Source of the DNA: CBDBIG01 sp965205845 [NCBI: bacterium]
Lineage (GTDB): Bacteria; SAR324
Length of the DNA stretch: 64,000 nucleotides
Assembly (NCBI GenBank): GCA_965205845.1
Contig: CBDBIG010000004.1
Span: 1 to 64,000, forward strand
Direction of reading: 5' to 3'
The position numbers and the translations under genes are program-made. The notes under the pieces were generated by a model. It was not told the DNA's origin. It saw only the letters and a program-made list of their open reading frames with translations, and did not search any database. Positions 1-8,192 of this stretch are shown in pieces. Each line of letters starts with the position of its first letter. Position 1 is the stretch's first letter.

Positions 1-1373
1 GGGCCACCAGCACGCAAGTGCGCCGTATGCTGGTGATTGGTCACGTGGCCAGTGGTGGCAGCGCAAGCCCAGGCGAGGCGGTGCGCGTGGACAACGCCAG
101 CGCCGTGGCGGGTTTGTTTGGCCAAGGCAGCCAGGTGGGGACAATGGCACGCGTGGCCAAGGCAGCCCATCGGCTAGGCGAGGTGTGGGCGCTGCCCCTG
201 GCCGATGCAAGCGGCGCAGCCAAGGCAAGTGCCAGCATCGTTGTGGAAGCAACCAGCGCTCAAGCAGGCACCATTGCCTTGTACATTGCAGGCCAGCGGG
301 TGGCCGTGGGGGTGCAGGCTAGCGCCGATGCCAACACCATTGCAACCGCCATTCAAACCGCCTGCAATCAGGCTTCGCCCGCCTTGCCTGTAGTCGCTAC
401 GGTGAGCACCAACACCCTCACCCTTACATGCCGTTGGGGCGGCACACGGGCAACCAGATTGACCTGCGCCATTCCTACCTTCAAGCCCAAGCCTTGCCCA
501 GTGGCGTTACCCTTGCTCTCACCGCTTTACGGGCGGGGCAACCGACCCCAACCTCACCAGTGCATTGGCCGCCCTAGGCGACACCCAATACCATAGCCTT
601 GCCATGCCCTATCATGAGCGCGCAGCGCTAAGCGCATTGGATAGCGTGCTGCAAACGCGCTGGGGCCCCTTGGAAGCCAAGGAGGGGGTGGCGTTTATCC
701 CTGCCGTAGGCACGCTAAGCGCCATGACCACCCTTGGCGAAGCCTGCAACAGCCAACTGATCTGCCTGGTTGGGGTGGGCAAAAGCCCCAGTGCCCCTTG
801 GTCATGGGCAGCCACCACTGCTGCGGTAAGTGAGCGCGAAGCAGCCTTGACCCAGCGCGCCCCTTGCAAACACTGCTCCTGCCAGGGGTGCTTCCCCCCA
901 ACGATGGGACCACCCTCGATTATACCGAGCGCAACACCGCCCTTAAAAAAGGCGTGTCGACCACCACCACCCAGGCGGGCAAGGTGCGCATTGAACGCCT
1001 GGTTACCCCCTATGCCACCAACCCCGCGGGCGCGGCCGACGGCGCCTACCACGACCTGACCGTCGTGCGCATCCTGGCTTTTTTGCGCAGTAGCCTGCAA
1101 AGGCGCATCGCCTTAAAATACCCGCGCCACAAGCTGGCCAACGATGGCGCCACGGGAGACAACGTGGTCACCCCCAGCACGCTGAAGGCAGAGATTGTGG
1201 CCCTGTTCACCCAGTGGGAAGCCGCAGGGCTGGTTGAAAACCCCGAGGCTTTTATCAAAGGCCTGCGCATTGAACGCGATAGCACCGATCAAAACCGCAT
1301 TAACGCCAGCCTGCCACCCGATATTATCAACGGCCTGCGGGTGCTGGCTGCCAAAATTGAATTTAGGCTATAA
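1..1373 (+). pseudogene. Mu gpL-like tail sheath protein, 5'-partial, three frameshifts
   Basis: Contractile tail sheath subunit of a Mu-like phage. The reading frame is already open at the window edge, so the start lies outside. The order of segments matches gpL: RRMLVIGH near base 18, LYIAGQRV, GDTQYHSLAM, TRWGPLEAKEG, then KYPRHKLANDG, WEAAGLVENPE and PPDIINGLRVLA. The protein runs through three frames: frame 3 to about base 445, frame 2 to about 530, frame 1 to about 845, then frame 3 again to the stop. Each switch is repaired by restoring one lost base. It is therefore a decayed gene, or the sequence is wrong at three places. The tail tube gene follows after 12 bases, as in Mu. Confidence 0.85.
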
Positions 1374-1385
1374 GGAGTCACACCC

Positions 1386-1749
1386 ATGCAACACGCAGGC
1401 AAAGCAAGCATTAAAAATTGACGGCGACACCCTGCCCACCAAGGATGGCGCCACCCTTGACATCGGCGGGGTCAAGCGCAACACCGTCATCGGGGGCAAC
1501 AAGGTGCTAGGCTACGCAGAAGAACCAATGCCTGCCCGCGTTGAATGCGAAGTGTTTGTGGGCAAGGGCACCAGCCTTGAGCGCTGGCGGCAGGTTGAAG
1601 ACGCCACGATTACCTTTGAAACCGACACAGGCAACGTGTACGTCTTGCCAAATGCCTGGCTAACCGACCCCCCTGCGCTCACAGAGGCAAAAGACGGCAG
1701 CACCGCCCGCCTCGTATTTGAAGCCGTGGATGCAAAGGAGATTGCTTAA
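1386..1749 (+). pseudogene. Mu gpM-like tail tube protein, one frameshift
   Basis: Tail tube protein that stacks inside the contractile sheath. The ATG at 1386 has an AAGGAG box 8 bases upstream. The N-terminus MQHAGKASIK is in one frame; the rest (IDGDTLPTKDGATLDIGG, VKRNTVIGGN, VECEVFVGKGTSL, TITFETDTGNVYVLPNAW) is in the next. The break is the A5 run at 1413-1417: removing one A joins the two parts as a tube protein of about 120 residues, the usual family length. It is either a real one-base insertion or a homopolymer error. The family call is firm because of the tube motifs and the position directly after the sheath. Confidence 0.85.
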
Positions 1750-2043
1750 ATGAAAGAGGTTTTGCTTACCCAAGGCTGGCTGATTGGCGGGGTGCGCGAG
1801 AAAAGCGTGCAGGTTGGCTTTTTTAATGTGGGCGACATGTTGGATGCAGAGAATGTGGAGGGCGAATTAGCCCGGGGTTTGTTTTTGTTGGGGCGGCGCA
1901 TTAAACGAGTGGGCGCAGAAGAGGTAAGCATTACGGTGGAGATGCTAAGGAAACTAAGCGCAGGCGACATAGCCCAAATTCAACAGGCAGCAGACGAACT
2001 GGACGCAAAAGAGGAAGCAGTGTCATGCCTGGGGGAGCGCTAA
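1750..2043 (+). CDS. Mu gp41-like tail assembly chaperone
   Basis: Small protein (97 aa) directly after the tail tube gene, where Mu-like phages encode the tail assembly chaperone that coats the tape measure during tail assembly. It has the usual mix of a beta-rich start and an alpha-helical end (RLKR-type basic centre, then LSAGDIAQIQQAADELDAKEE). Start ATG 1750 follows the tube stop immediately. A second short frame, 2025-2186, overlaps its end, which is the layout used for the frameshifted longer product in Mu and many other tailed phages. The family assignment rests more on gene order than on sequence motifs. Confidence 0.6.
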   Translation: MKEVLLTQGWLIGGVREKSVQVGFFNVGDMLDAENVEGELARGLFLLGRRIKRVGAEEVSITVEMLRKLSAGDIAQIQQAADELDAKEEAVSCLGER

Positions 2044-2186
2044 TTGGCATCGGGGCGCTGGTTTTGCGCGTGCAAGATCCCTTGCGCAGGCAAGTGAGGG
2101 TGCTGCTTAAACACGGCTTCACCCTGGCGGATGCCAAAGGCCTCACATTGCGCAGCATGCAACGCTGGATAAAGGCACTGGAGTAA
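2025..2186 (+). CDS. Overlapping frame of the tail assembly chaperone (gp41' type)
   Basis: Open frame of 53 codons overlapping the last 19 bases of the preceding gene in the -1 frame and ending 5 bases before the tape measure start. It reads MPGGALIGIGALVLRV, then a helical, basic end (LLKHGFTLADAKGLTL, MQRWIKALE). Tailed phages commonly express such a frame only as a C-terminal extension, by slipping of the ribosome. A run of five G at 2031-2035 just before the stop of the first frame is a possible slip site. It could also be made from its own ATG at 2025. No clear ribosome binding site is seen for that. Confidence 0.5.
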   Translation: MPGGALIGIGALVLRVQDPLRRQVRVLLKHGFTLADAKGLTLRSMQRWIKALE

Positions 2187-2191
2187 AAGTT

Positions 2192-3592
2192 ATGGCAGAT
2201 TTACAGGCCAGCTTATACCTGCGGCTTAGGGGAAGCCTGGTGCGCGATGCAAGGCGCAACAGCGCTGCCCTAGAGCGTTTGGGCAGGCACGGCAAGCGCT
2301 CTTTTGAGAGGATTACACGCAGCGCAAAACGGGCAACAGCCGCTATCCGCAGGCACGGGCAGGCCGCCACCAAAGGGATTTTGCGCAGCACCACAGGCAA
2401 GTTTGCAGCAGCCCTTGGTGCGGGGGCGGCCATCTCAAAGGCTATCAAAAGGGAAGACCAAGCCGCCTATTTGCAAGCTGTCAGTGGCAAATCTAAGGAA
2501 GAGATTAAAAAGGTGTTTGACCTAATTACCGAGCGCGCAAAACAAACGGGCCTTGGCATTGACAAGCAGTTTGAGGTGGCCAAGACACTCCAAGACCAGG
2601 GCGGCTTGCTAGATGTGTTTGCAAAGAACCATGACCTCATTGGCGATGTGGTGCAAGGCACAGGGGGCAACCCCGCAGACATTGGCGCCCTGATTAGCGT
2701 GCTCAAACAAACCGTGGGCGCAGACCTGCCCAAAGCCCTTGGGGTGCTGGTTGGCCAAGCCCAAAAAGGCAACGTAACCCTTGGCAAACTTGCCTTGGTT
2801 GCGCCGGAGTCTCTGGGGGCATACAAATTAGGCACGGGGCGCACCCCCGAGCAAACCGTGGCCGAGGTGGGCGCCTTGCTACAGCGCGCCCAAGTGGCGG
2901 TGGGTAGCCCCGAAAAAGGCGCGACGGGCGTGCGCAACCTGATTACCGCCCTCACCAACTACAGCAACAAGCGCTACTTGCAAAACGTGGCGGGCATCAA
3001 GGTGCAGCAAAACGACAAAACCACGGTAAACTTGCTCGACATATTGGAGGGCTTAAAAGCCTACATTGGCGGCGATGAAAGAAAGCGCGCCAGGGTCTTT
3101 GATAGGCTGGGCATTGATGTGGAGTCGGCGGGGGTCTTAAAAGACCTGCTAAGCGGCGGACTTGACGCTGCCAAAGCCCTCGCCGTGACCAAGGGCAACC
3201 CCGCCCTCATCAAAACCCAAGCAAAGGCCATTCAAGCCACCAAGTCGGCCACGGCCGTCAGGGCGCTGGCTTCTGCCGAAGCGGTAAGCAACCCTGTGGT
3301 CCATAAAATCACTGAGGTAGTTGCCCAAGGGGCTAAAAGGATTGAAGGCGCTGTGCAGGTAAAGCGAATAAAAAAGGGTGTTTCGCGCCAAGCAAACCAC
3401 ACAGCGCAGCATTTTCTGCAGACAACAACCCCAGAGCAAATCAATTCACCTGACGGCCAACTTCTCATCGAAAAACTGCTAAAAGACCAAGTGCATCTAA
3501 GCGCAGAAATGGTGAAGCAGTTAAAAGCCCTGCGCAAGGATGCAAACCAACCCCTAACCCCAACCCTTAACACCGGGAGCATCACCCAATGA
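2192..3592 (+). CDS. Phage tail tape measure protein
   Basis: Protein of 466 aa that would set tail length and occupy the tube lumen. Evidence: position between the chaperone and the N-like gene; a basic, helical N-terminus (SFERITRSAKRATAAIRRH) followed by a small-residue hydrophobic stretch (AAALGAGAAISKAIK), then long alternating helical segments rich in Ala, Lys and Gln. At 466 aa it is short for the family, implying a short tail. The frame is intact, unlike its neighbours upstream. Its stop overlaps the next small start as ATGA (3589-3592), so the two are probably translated in a coupled way. Confidence 0.75.
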   Translation: MADLQASLYLRLRGSLVRDARRNSAALERLGRHGKRSFERITRSAKRATAAIRRHGQAATKGILRSTTGKFAAALGAGAAISKAIKREDQAAYLQAVSGKSKEEIKKVFDLITERAKQTGLGIDKQFEVAKTLQDQGGLLDVFAKNHDLIGDVVQGTGGNPADIGALISVLKQTVGADLPKALGVLVGQAQKGNVTLGKLALVAPESLGAYKLGTGRTPEQTVAEVGALLQRAQVAVGSPEKGATGVRNLITALTNYSNKRYLQNVAGIKVQQNDKTTVNLLDILEGLKAYIGGDERKRARVFDRLGIDVESAGVLKDLLSGGLDAAKALAVTKGNPALIKTQAKAIQATKSATAVRALASAEAVSNPVVHKITEVVAQGAKRIEGAVQVKRIKKGVSRQANHTAQHFLQTTTPEQINSPDGQLLIEKLLKDQVHLSAEMVKQLKALRKDANQPLTPTLNTGSITQ

Positions 3593-3690
3593 AAACCCTG
3601 TTTAGAGGCTTAACATTTGCCGTTTTTTTGGCGCTTGGCACACCCGTTTTTGCCCACCCCCTCACAAAATGGAGCCACCCCCCTGTATGA
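3589..3690 (+). CDS. 33-residue putative signal-peptide micro-ORF
   Basis: Small frame of 33 codons that overlaps the tape measure stop (ATGA at 3589) and the N-like gene start (ATGA at 3687). The product starts MKTLFRG, has a hydrophobic core (LTFAVFLALGTPVFA) and an AxA-like cleavage site before HPLTKWSHPPV. That is the form of a Sec signal peptide with almost no mature part. I do not recognise it. It may be a translation-coupling leader, a tiny membrane or export peptide, or the remains of a longer gene. The double ATGA overlap is what supports real translation. Confidence 0.45.
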   Translation: MKTLFRGLTFAVFLALGTPVFAHPLTKWSHPPV

Positions 3691-4880
3691 CTTGGCGCAA
3701 CCGTTTAATCGGCGCAGCCTACAACGGCCAACCTTTTTTTGTGGAGGCGTACAGCGCCACGGGCGGGCGCCTAACCGATGTTGGCGAAGACGACATCACG
3801 CCCGAGCCGATTGCCGCCCACGACTTTGGGCGCGCCCGCGAGCACTACGGCGTGGAGGCGCTTTTAATCGGTGCAGACTACGACAAAGCCCGCGATTTGT
3901 TGCTTACCGAGTTGCGCGCTGGTGGGGTAGGCACTTTGGCCCACCCGCACCTAGGCACATTGCAGGTGGTGGTTGCAAAATGGACTCTTGAGGAGAGCGC
4001 CGAGGAAGGCGGGCTAGCGCGCATTAGCATCACCTTTGCCGAGGCGGGCGAGGGTGCCCCCTTAGAGACTGACAGCGCCGCAGGCTTGGCAGCAGCCCAA
4101 GGAGCCGCCAACCAGGCAGCCGAGGCGGGGTTTTTGGCAGCCCAAGGAGCCACCAGCAACGCCGCCCAAGGGGGGTTCTTAGGGCAGGCACAGGGTTTTG
4201 GAGGCAACCTGGCGAGGGGGGCAACGGCCTTTCAAAACCAGGCAAACGCCGTTGTGGGACAGGTGGTGTCGGGCGTGCAGGCTTTCACGGAACCACTGGC
4301 CACACTTGCGCGCACCCCCGCAAACTTGGCCGCTGCCGTGTTGGGCGGGGTGGATGCGATAATTGCCAGCGCGGCCAACGCCCAAAGCGCCTTTGCCTTG
4401 CTTTTGCAGGTGATAGCGCGCTTGCTGGGCGATACGCCCCAAGGAGATAGCCCTCAAGTTAAAGCACAGCGCGCCTGCCAAAGCCTGCTGCTGGTCGGGG
4501 CAGTCGGCGAGTTGGCCAACCAAGCCAGCCAAGCCGACTGGGGAAACAACCAAGCTGCCAGCACTGCCCAAACCACCTTGCTGGGGCGCATGGAGGGGGT
4601 TCTGGCCAGTACGGGCGATGCCCAAACCTATCAAGCCCTGCGCAATCTGCAAGCACGCGCGGTGCAATCTTTGGCACAGGCGAGCACAGGCTTGCCCCAG
4701 GTAAAAACCATTGTGCTTGACGCCGCCGTGCCTTGGCTGGCCTTGGGGCAACGGCTTTACCCTGATGACCCCGATGTGCCCGCCCGCGCCGATGAAGTGT
4801 GGCAGCGAAATATCAGGCGTGCCCCCAATCCATTGTTCATGCCTGGGGGCGTGCCATTAGAGTATGTGGATGGGGCTTAA
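3687..4880 (+). CDS. Mu gpN-like DNA circularisation/tail protein
   Basis: Tail/baseplate protein related to Mu gpN (DNA circularisation N-terminal domain). I place the start at ATG 3687 (MTWRNRLIGAAYNGQPFFVE), because the family begins with a W-R-x-R-L motif followed by F..V; the longer frame from 3669 adds only MEPPPC. The N-terminal 130 residues have the conserved HPHLGTLQVVV strand and the SITFAEAGEG motif. A long Ala/Gln/Gly-rich helical region follows, with two near-repeats (AAQGAANQAAEAGF, AAQGATSNAAQGGF), then a C-terminal NPLFMPGGVPLEYVDG segment. Intact, 397 aa. Confidence 0.75.
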   Translation: MTWRNRLIGAAYNGQPFFVEAYSATGGRLTDVGEDDITPEPIAAHDFGRAREHYGVEALLIGADYDKARDLLLTELRAGGVGTLAHPHLGTLQVVVAKWTLEESAEEGGLARISITFAEAGEGAPLETDSAAGLAAAQGAANQAAEAGFLAAQGATSNAAQGGFLGQAQGFGGNLARGATAFQNQANAVVGQVVSGVQAFTEPLATLARTPANLAAAVLGGVDAIIASAANAQSAFALLLQVIARLLGDTPQGDSPQVKAQRACQSLLLVGAVGELANQASQADWGNNQAASTAQTTLLGRMEGVLASTGDAQTYQALRNLQARAVQSLAQASTGLPQVKTIVLDAAVPWLALGQRLYPDDPDVPARADEVWQRNIRRAPNPLFMPGGVPLEYVDGA

Positions 4881-5047
4881 AGTTTATTGGAGGGCTTTGC
4901 CCTAGAAACACCCACCAAAGGGTTTGTAAACCCTTTGGAAACCCATGAGGGGGCAAATCTTGGCTCCCCAATTTTTTTAACCTCCCCCAGTGGGGCGTGG
5001 GGTGAAACCCCAAAAACCCTTTTGGTAAAAAGTTAGAGCAAACAACC
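4881..5047. repeat. Dyad-rich non-coding block inside the tail operon
   Basis: This 167-bp gap interrupts an otherwise tightly packed tail operon. It contains AGGGC-TTT-GCCCT (4891-4903), a perfect 11-bp inverted repeat with a 2-base centre (CCAAAGGGTTT / AAACCCTTTGG, 4915-4938), and a GGGGT-GAA-ACCCC type dyad near 5003-5016. No ORF with a plausible start is seen. It could act as a terminator or processing site, or be a small inserted repeat element. Confidence 0.5.
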
Positions 5048-6082
5048 ATGAACGCGCACAGCATCACCTTAGAAGTTACTGGCCAGCGCATCACAGGCTG
5101 GGCGGGCGGGCGGATTGGCTGGGATTTAAACCAGTTTTGCGGGGATTTTTCTTTGGCTAGCCGTGGGAATGCCCAAGAACTGCCAAAGGCGGTGCCACTG
5201 GGCGCTAAGTGCAAGGTGGCGTTGCACAGCCCTCAAGGTGAGCAGACGGCCTTGGTGGGGATGATTGATAGCATCAGCCACGAGGTGGCGGCACAGGAGG
5301 TGCGCACGGTGGTGGCGGGGCGCAGTGCCAGTGCCGACTTGGTGGACTGTGCGGCCCCGTTGCAAGCCTGGCAAAACCAAAGCGCCCTCCAAATTGCGCA
5401 CGCGCTCACCTCGTCCTTTGGCTTGCAGGTGGCAGATAAGGCAGGGCTTAGCGAGCCCTTTGCCCATTTTGCGACGCGCCCAGGCGAAAGCGTTGCCCAG
5501 GCCTTGGTGCGCTTGGCGCGCTTGGGCGGGGCTTGGGTGGGTGACGTAGCGCCCGCAGGGCACTTGCGCTTTTTTATCCCAGGCAAGGGGCGGGCACCTT
5601 ATCAATTAAGCCTGCAAAAACACCTGATTAGCACCAGCGCCACCACCAACCGCGCCCCGCGCTTTGGCCAAGTGCAGGTACTAGGAGAAACACCAGGGGG
5701 CAACACGATAGAGGCCCTGGCAATGGATGCGGGGAGCCAAAAAATGCGCAGGCATGTGCTGCTAGCAGAGGAACCCTGCCTGCCAGCAGCGTTGCAAGCC
5801 AGAGCCAACTGGGAGCGCGGGGTGCGCTTGGCCAGTAGCACCAGCGCCACCATAGACATGCAGCGCTGGGATGCTTTGGCGCGCTTGCTGCCTGTTGGCG
5901 GGCTGGTGCGCTTAAAAGCCAGCCAGGGGGGGCTCAACGGCGATGCCCTGGTGCAAGGGGTGCGGGTTTTTTTAAGCGAGGAGGGACCTAAATTAAGCAT
6001 CTACCTCACCCACCCCGCAGCCTACCAAGCCAAGCCAAACCCAAGTGCACTAGCGCGGCCTTTTTTAATCCGGAGCACCTAG
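5048..6082 (+). CDS. Mu gpP (gp44)-like baseplate hub protein
   Basis: Baseplate hub protein of 344 aa that would hold the spike at the tail tip (gp27-like fold in Mu gp44). Supporting segments are the N-terminal VTGQRITGWAGGRIGWDLNQF, the GMIDSISHEV strand, the LVDCAAPLQAWQNQSALQIA motif that precedes a LysM-like region, and VLGETPGG...AMDAG in the C-terminal half. It sits between N and the gp45 spike gene, as in Mu. The start ATG 5048 has only a weak AGAG box. Intact frame. Confidence 0.75.
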   Translation: MNAHSITLEVTGQRITGWAGGRIGWDLNQFCGDFSLASRGNAQELPKAVPLGAKCKVALHSPQGEQTALVGMIDSISHEVAAQEVRTVVAGRSASADLVDCAAPLQAWQNQSALQIAHALTSSFGLQVADKAGLSEPFAHFATRPGESVAQALVRLARLGGAWVGDVAPAGHLRFFIPGKGRAPYQLSLQKHLISTSATTNRAPRFGQVQVLGETPGGNTIEALAMDAGSQKMRRHVLLAEEPCLPAALQARANWERGVRLASSTSATIDMQRWDALARLLPVGGLVRLKASQGGLNGDALVQGVRVFLSEEGPKLSIYLTHPAAYQAKPNPSALARPFLIRST

Positions 6083-6085
6083 GCG

Positions 6086-6541
6086 ATGATAACAGGGTTT
6101 AAAAACATGGTGCGCCGTCTGCTCTTGGCGAGGGTTGACAGCCCGAGCAAGGTGCAAGTGCAAGGCCTTGGGGCCCAAGCGCTAGAGGCCGAGCGCTTTT
6201 TGCCTTGGGGGTTTGCCTCACAACCCACAGCTGGCCAGCAAGCGTTGGTGGTGTTTGTGGGCGGCGCCCAAAGCGCCCCCGTGGCGCTGGGTGAAAGCGC
6301 CAAAAGCGCCCCTGCCCTAGCCCAAGGGGAGGTAAAGATTTATGCCCAAGGAGGCGCCAGCGTCCACTTGAAAGCAGACGGCAATGTGGTGGTGCAACCA
6401 GGCGCACAAGGCAAGGTGATGTTAGGCGAGCAAAGCCTTAACCCCATGCAAGGGGTGGTGACAGGGGAGTGCGTGTGCGCTTTTACAGGCAACCCACACC
6501 CCCAAGCCAGCCAAGTGGTGCTGGCCAAAAAGGAGGCCTAA
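6086..6541 (+). CDS. Mu gp45-like baseplate spike protein
   Basis: Baseplate assembly/spike protein (151 aa) forming the membrane-piercing tip. It has an OB-fold-like N-terminal part (VQVQGLGAQALEAERFLPWGFAS, PTAGQQALVVFVGG) followed by a repetitive beta-rich part (GEVKIYAQGGASVHLKADGNV) typical of gp45 needles. The start may be ATG 6086 or the later ATG 6107, which gives MVRRLLLARVDS and resembles the family start better. It lies three bases after the P-like stop. Confidence 0.75.
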   Translation: MITGFKNMVRRLLLARVDSPSKVQVQGLGAQALEAERFLPWGFASQPTAGQQALVVFVGGAQSAPVALGESAKSAPALAQGEVKIYAQGGASVHLKADGNVVVQPGAQGKVMLGEQSLNPMQGVVTGECVCAFTGNPHPQASQVVLAKKEA

Positions 6542-6544
6542 CCG

Positions 6545-6736
6545 ATGCCCTTAAACGCAACCGTTTTGGCTATGTTGATGAAAGAAAAAATGGACGCCCT
6601 GCCCCAAGGCACGGCGGGTGAAGCCAACCTGCAAGCCTTGGCCGAGGCCGTGGTCGAACACATTCAAAGCGAAGCCGAGGTGGTTGTGCAAGGGGTGCAA
6701 ACAGGGGGCGGAGCAGCCACGGGGAGGATCACATGA
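6545..6736 (+). CDS. Small baseplate-region protein of unknown function
   Basis: Protein of 63 aa between gp45 and gp46. It is acidic and helical (LQALAEAVVEHIQSEAEVVVQ) and ends with a Gly-rich tail (GVQTGGGAATGRIT). Its stop overlaps the gp46 start as ATGA (6733-6736), which supports translation. Similar short proteins sit at this place in other contractile-tail phages, but I cannot name a function. Confidence 0.55.
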   Translation: MPLNATVLAMLMKEKMDALPQGTAGEANLQALAEAVVEHIQSEAEVVVQGVQTGGGAATGRIT

Positions 6737-7137
6737 AAGACATTGCACTAAAATGGAAGAACGGGGTGGCAGATATTGCCCTCGATGCGGGCGACATCGC
6801 CTTGGATAACGGCCTTGAGAGCGCCGTCATCATCAGCCTATTTGGCGATGGGCTTGCCAGCCCTAGCGCTACCTTGCCCGATGGCGCCACCAACCGCCGC
6901 GGCTGGTGGGGTGGATGTAGCGGCAGTGGCCTTTGGCAACACACCCGCGCCAAAAACACCCAGGCCAATGCTCTTGCCCTCGCCGATGAAGCCCGCCAAG
7001 CCCTAGCATGGCTCACCAAAGACGGCCTCGCCACCAGTTTGGAAGTGGAAGCGGTGAGGCAAGCAGGGCAGATTGCCTTGCAGGTGCGTGTAAAGGGCGT
7101 TGCAAGCGCGTTTAAAGGAGGTTTGTATGCCGTTTAA
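6733..7137 (+). CDS. Phage GP46 family protein
   Basis: Baseplate protein of 134 aa, gp46 family (gpW/gp25-like wedge component). Recognisable features are the N-terminal DIALDAGDIALDNGLESAVIIS stretch, read in part here as DIALDNGLESAVIISLFGD, the RRGWWG motif, then ALADEARQALAWLTKDGLA and a C-terminal strand pair. It overlaps the preceding stop by 4 bases and the following start by 11 bases. Intact. Confidence 0.85.
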   Translation: MKDIALKWKNGVADIALDAGDIALDNGLESAVIISLFGDGLASPSATLPDGATNRRGWWGGCSGSGLWQHTRAKNTQANALALADEARQALAWLTKDGLATSLEVEAVRQAGQIALQVRVKGVASAFKGGLYAV

Positions 7138-8191
7138 AATCCCCAGCCTTGGCGATTTACGCGCCCGCAGCCGTGGTGATATGGAAGCCGCGTTGCCAGG
7201 GGTTTCTGCCCAACAGGCGAGCATGGCGCAAACCTTGGCAGACAGCCACGCTGCCGCCATGCGCGGGCTTTACCTCCACCAACAAACCCTAGCCCAAGAC
7301 CTCTTCCCCGACACCGCCCAAGCAGACGCCCTTGAACGCTGGGCAGGCATTTGGGGTGTCACCCGCACCCCAGCAGCCAGGGCAGTCGGTCAAGTGGTGT
7401 TTCAAGGCCAAGCAGGCGCTTGGGTGCCCCTTGGCTTAGGCTTGCAAAGCCAGCGCAACCAAACCTACACCACCAGCCAAAGCGGGGTGCTGGCCACCAA
7501 CGGGCAAGCGACCCTCGCCGTGCGTGCTGATAAAGGCGGGGCGGCAGGCAACCTAGCAACAGGTAGCACGCTCACCCTAAGCAGCACCGTGCTCGGGGTT
7601 GAACCCGAGGCAAGGGTCGCAACAGGCGGGCTTGTCGGTGGCGCACCCCAAGAGACGGATGATGCCCTGCGCGCACGCCTGCTAGCACGCATTCGCGCCC
7701 AAGAACGCCTTGGCAGCGTAGCCGACTACAAAGCCTGGGCTTTGGCCGTCCCTGGCGTTGATCGCGCCTGGGCTTTTGCCCATTACGGGGGCGAGGCAGG
7801 CGTGGTCGCCGTGTTTATCACCGTGCCCAGCACCAATGACGACCCCCGAGCCAACCCTGCCAAGCTGCAAGAGGTGCAAACAGCCCTCGATGCCCTGCGC
7901 CCAGCGGGCGCTGTGTTGCGCACGCTGACCCCAGCCTTGTTGCCTGTGAATGTCCAAGCAAGCATCGCCCCCCTCACCCCACCCTTGCAAACGGCTGTGC
8001 GAGCCGAATTGGCCAATGCCCTTCACCAAGCCGCCCGCCCTGGTGCCAGCCTGGCGCGTAGCGTGATTGAAGCGGCCTTTGCGAGGGTTGAAGGATTAAC
8101 ATCATGGAATATCACCAGGCCCCGCGAGGCAACCCAACCCGCAGCAGGCAACCTGCCCGTGCTGGGCACCGTTACGTTGAGGGCAGGCTAA
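7127..8191 (+). CDS. Mu gp47-like baseplate J family protein
   Basis: Baseplate wedge protein of 354 aa, homologous to P2 gpJ and Mu gp47. I chose ATG 7127 (MPFKIPSLGDLRARSRGD) because it has a full AAAGGAGG box upstream and matches the family start; the frame extends to 7100 without support. Motifs: DALERWAGIWGVTR, GGAAGNLATGSTLTL, GGAPQETDDALRARLLARIR and the VPGVDRAWAF...VVAVFI region. The gene is intact and follows gp46 with overlap. Confidence 0.9.
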   Translation: MPFKIPSLGDLRARSRGDMEAALPGVSAQQASMAQTLADSHAAAMRGLYLHQQTLAQDLFPDTAQADALERWAGIWGVTRTPAARAVGQVVFQGQAGAWVPLGLGLQSQRNQTYTTSQSGVLATNGQATLAVRADKGGAAGNLATGSTLTLSSTVLGVEPEARVATGGLVGGAPQETDDALRARLLARIRAQERLGSVADYKAWALAVPGVDRAWAFAHYGGEAGVVAVFITVPSTNDDPRANPAKLQEVQTALDALRPAGAVLRTLTPALLPVNVQASIAPLTPPLQTAVRAELANALHQAARPGASLARSVIEAAFARVEGLTSWNITRPREATQPAAGNLPVLGTVTLRAG

Positions 8192-8192
8192 A

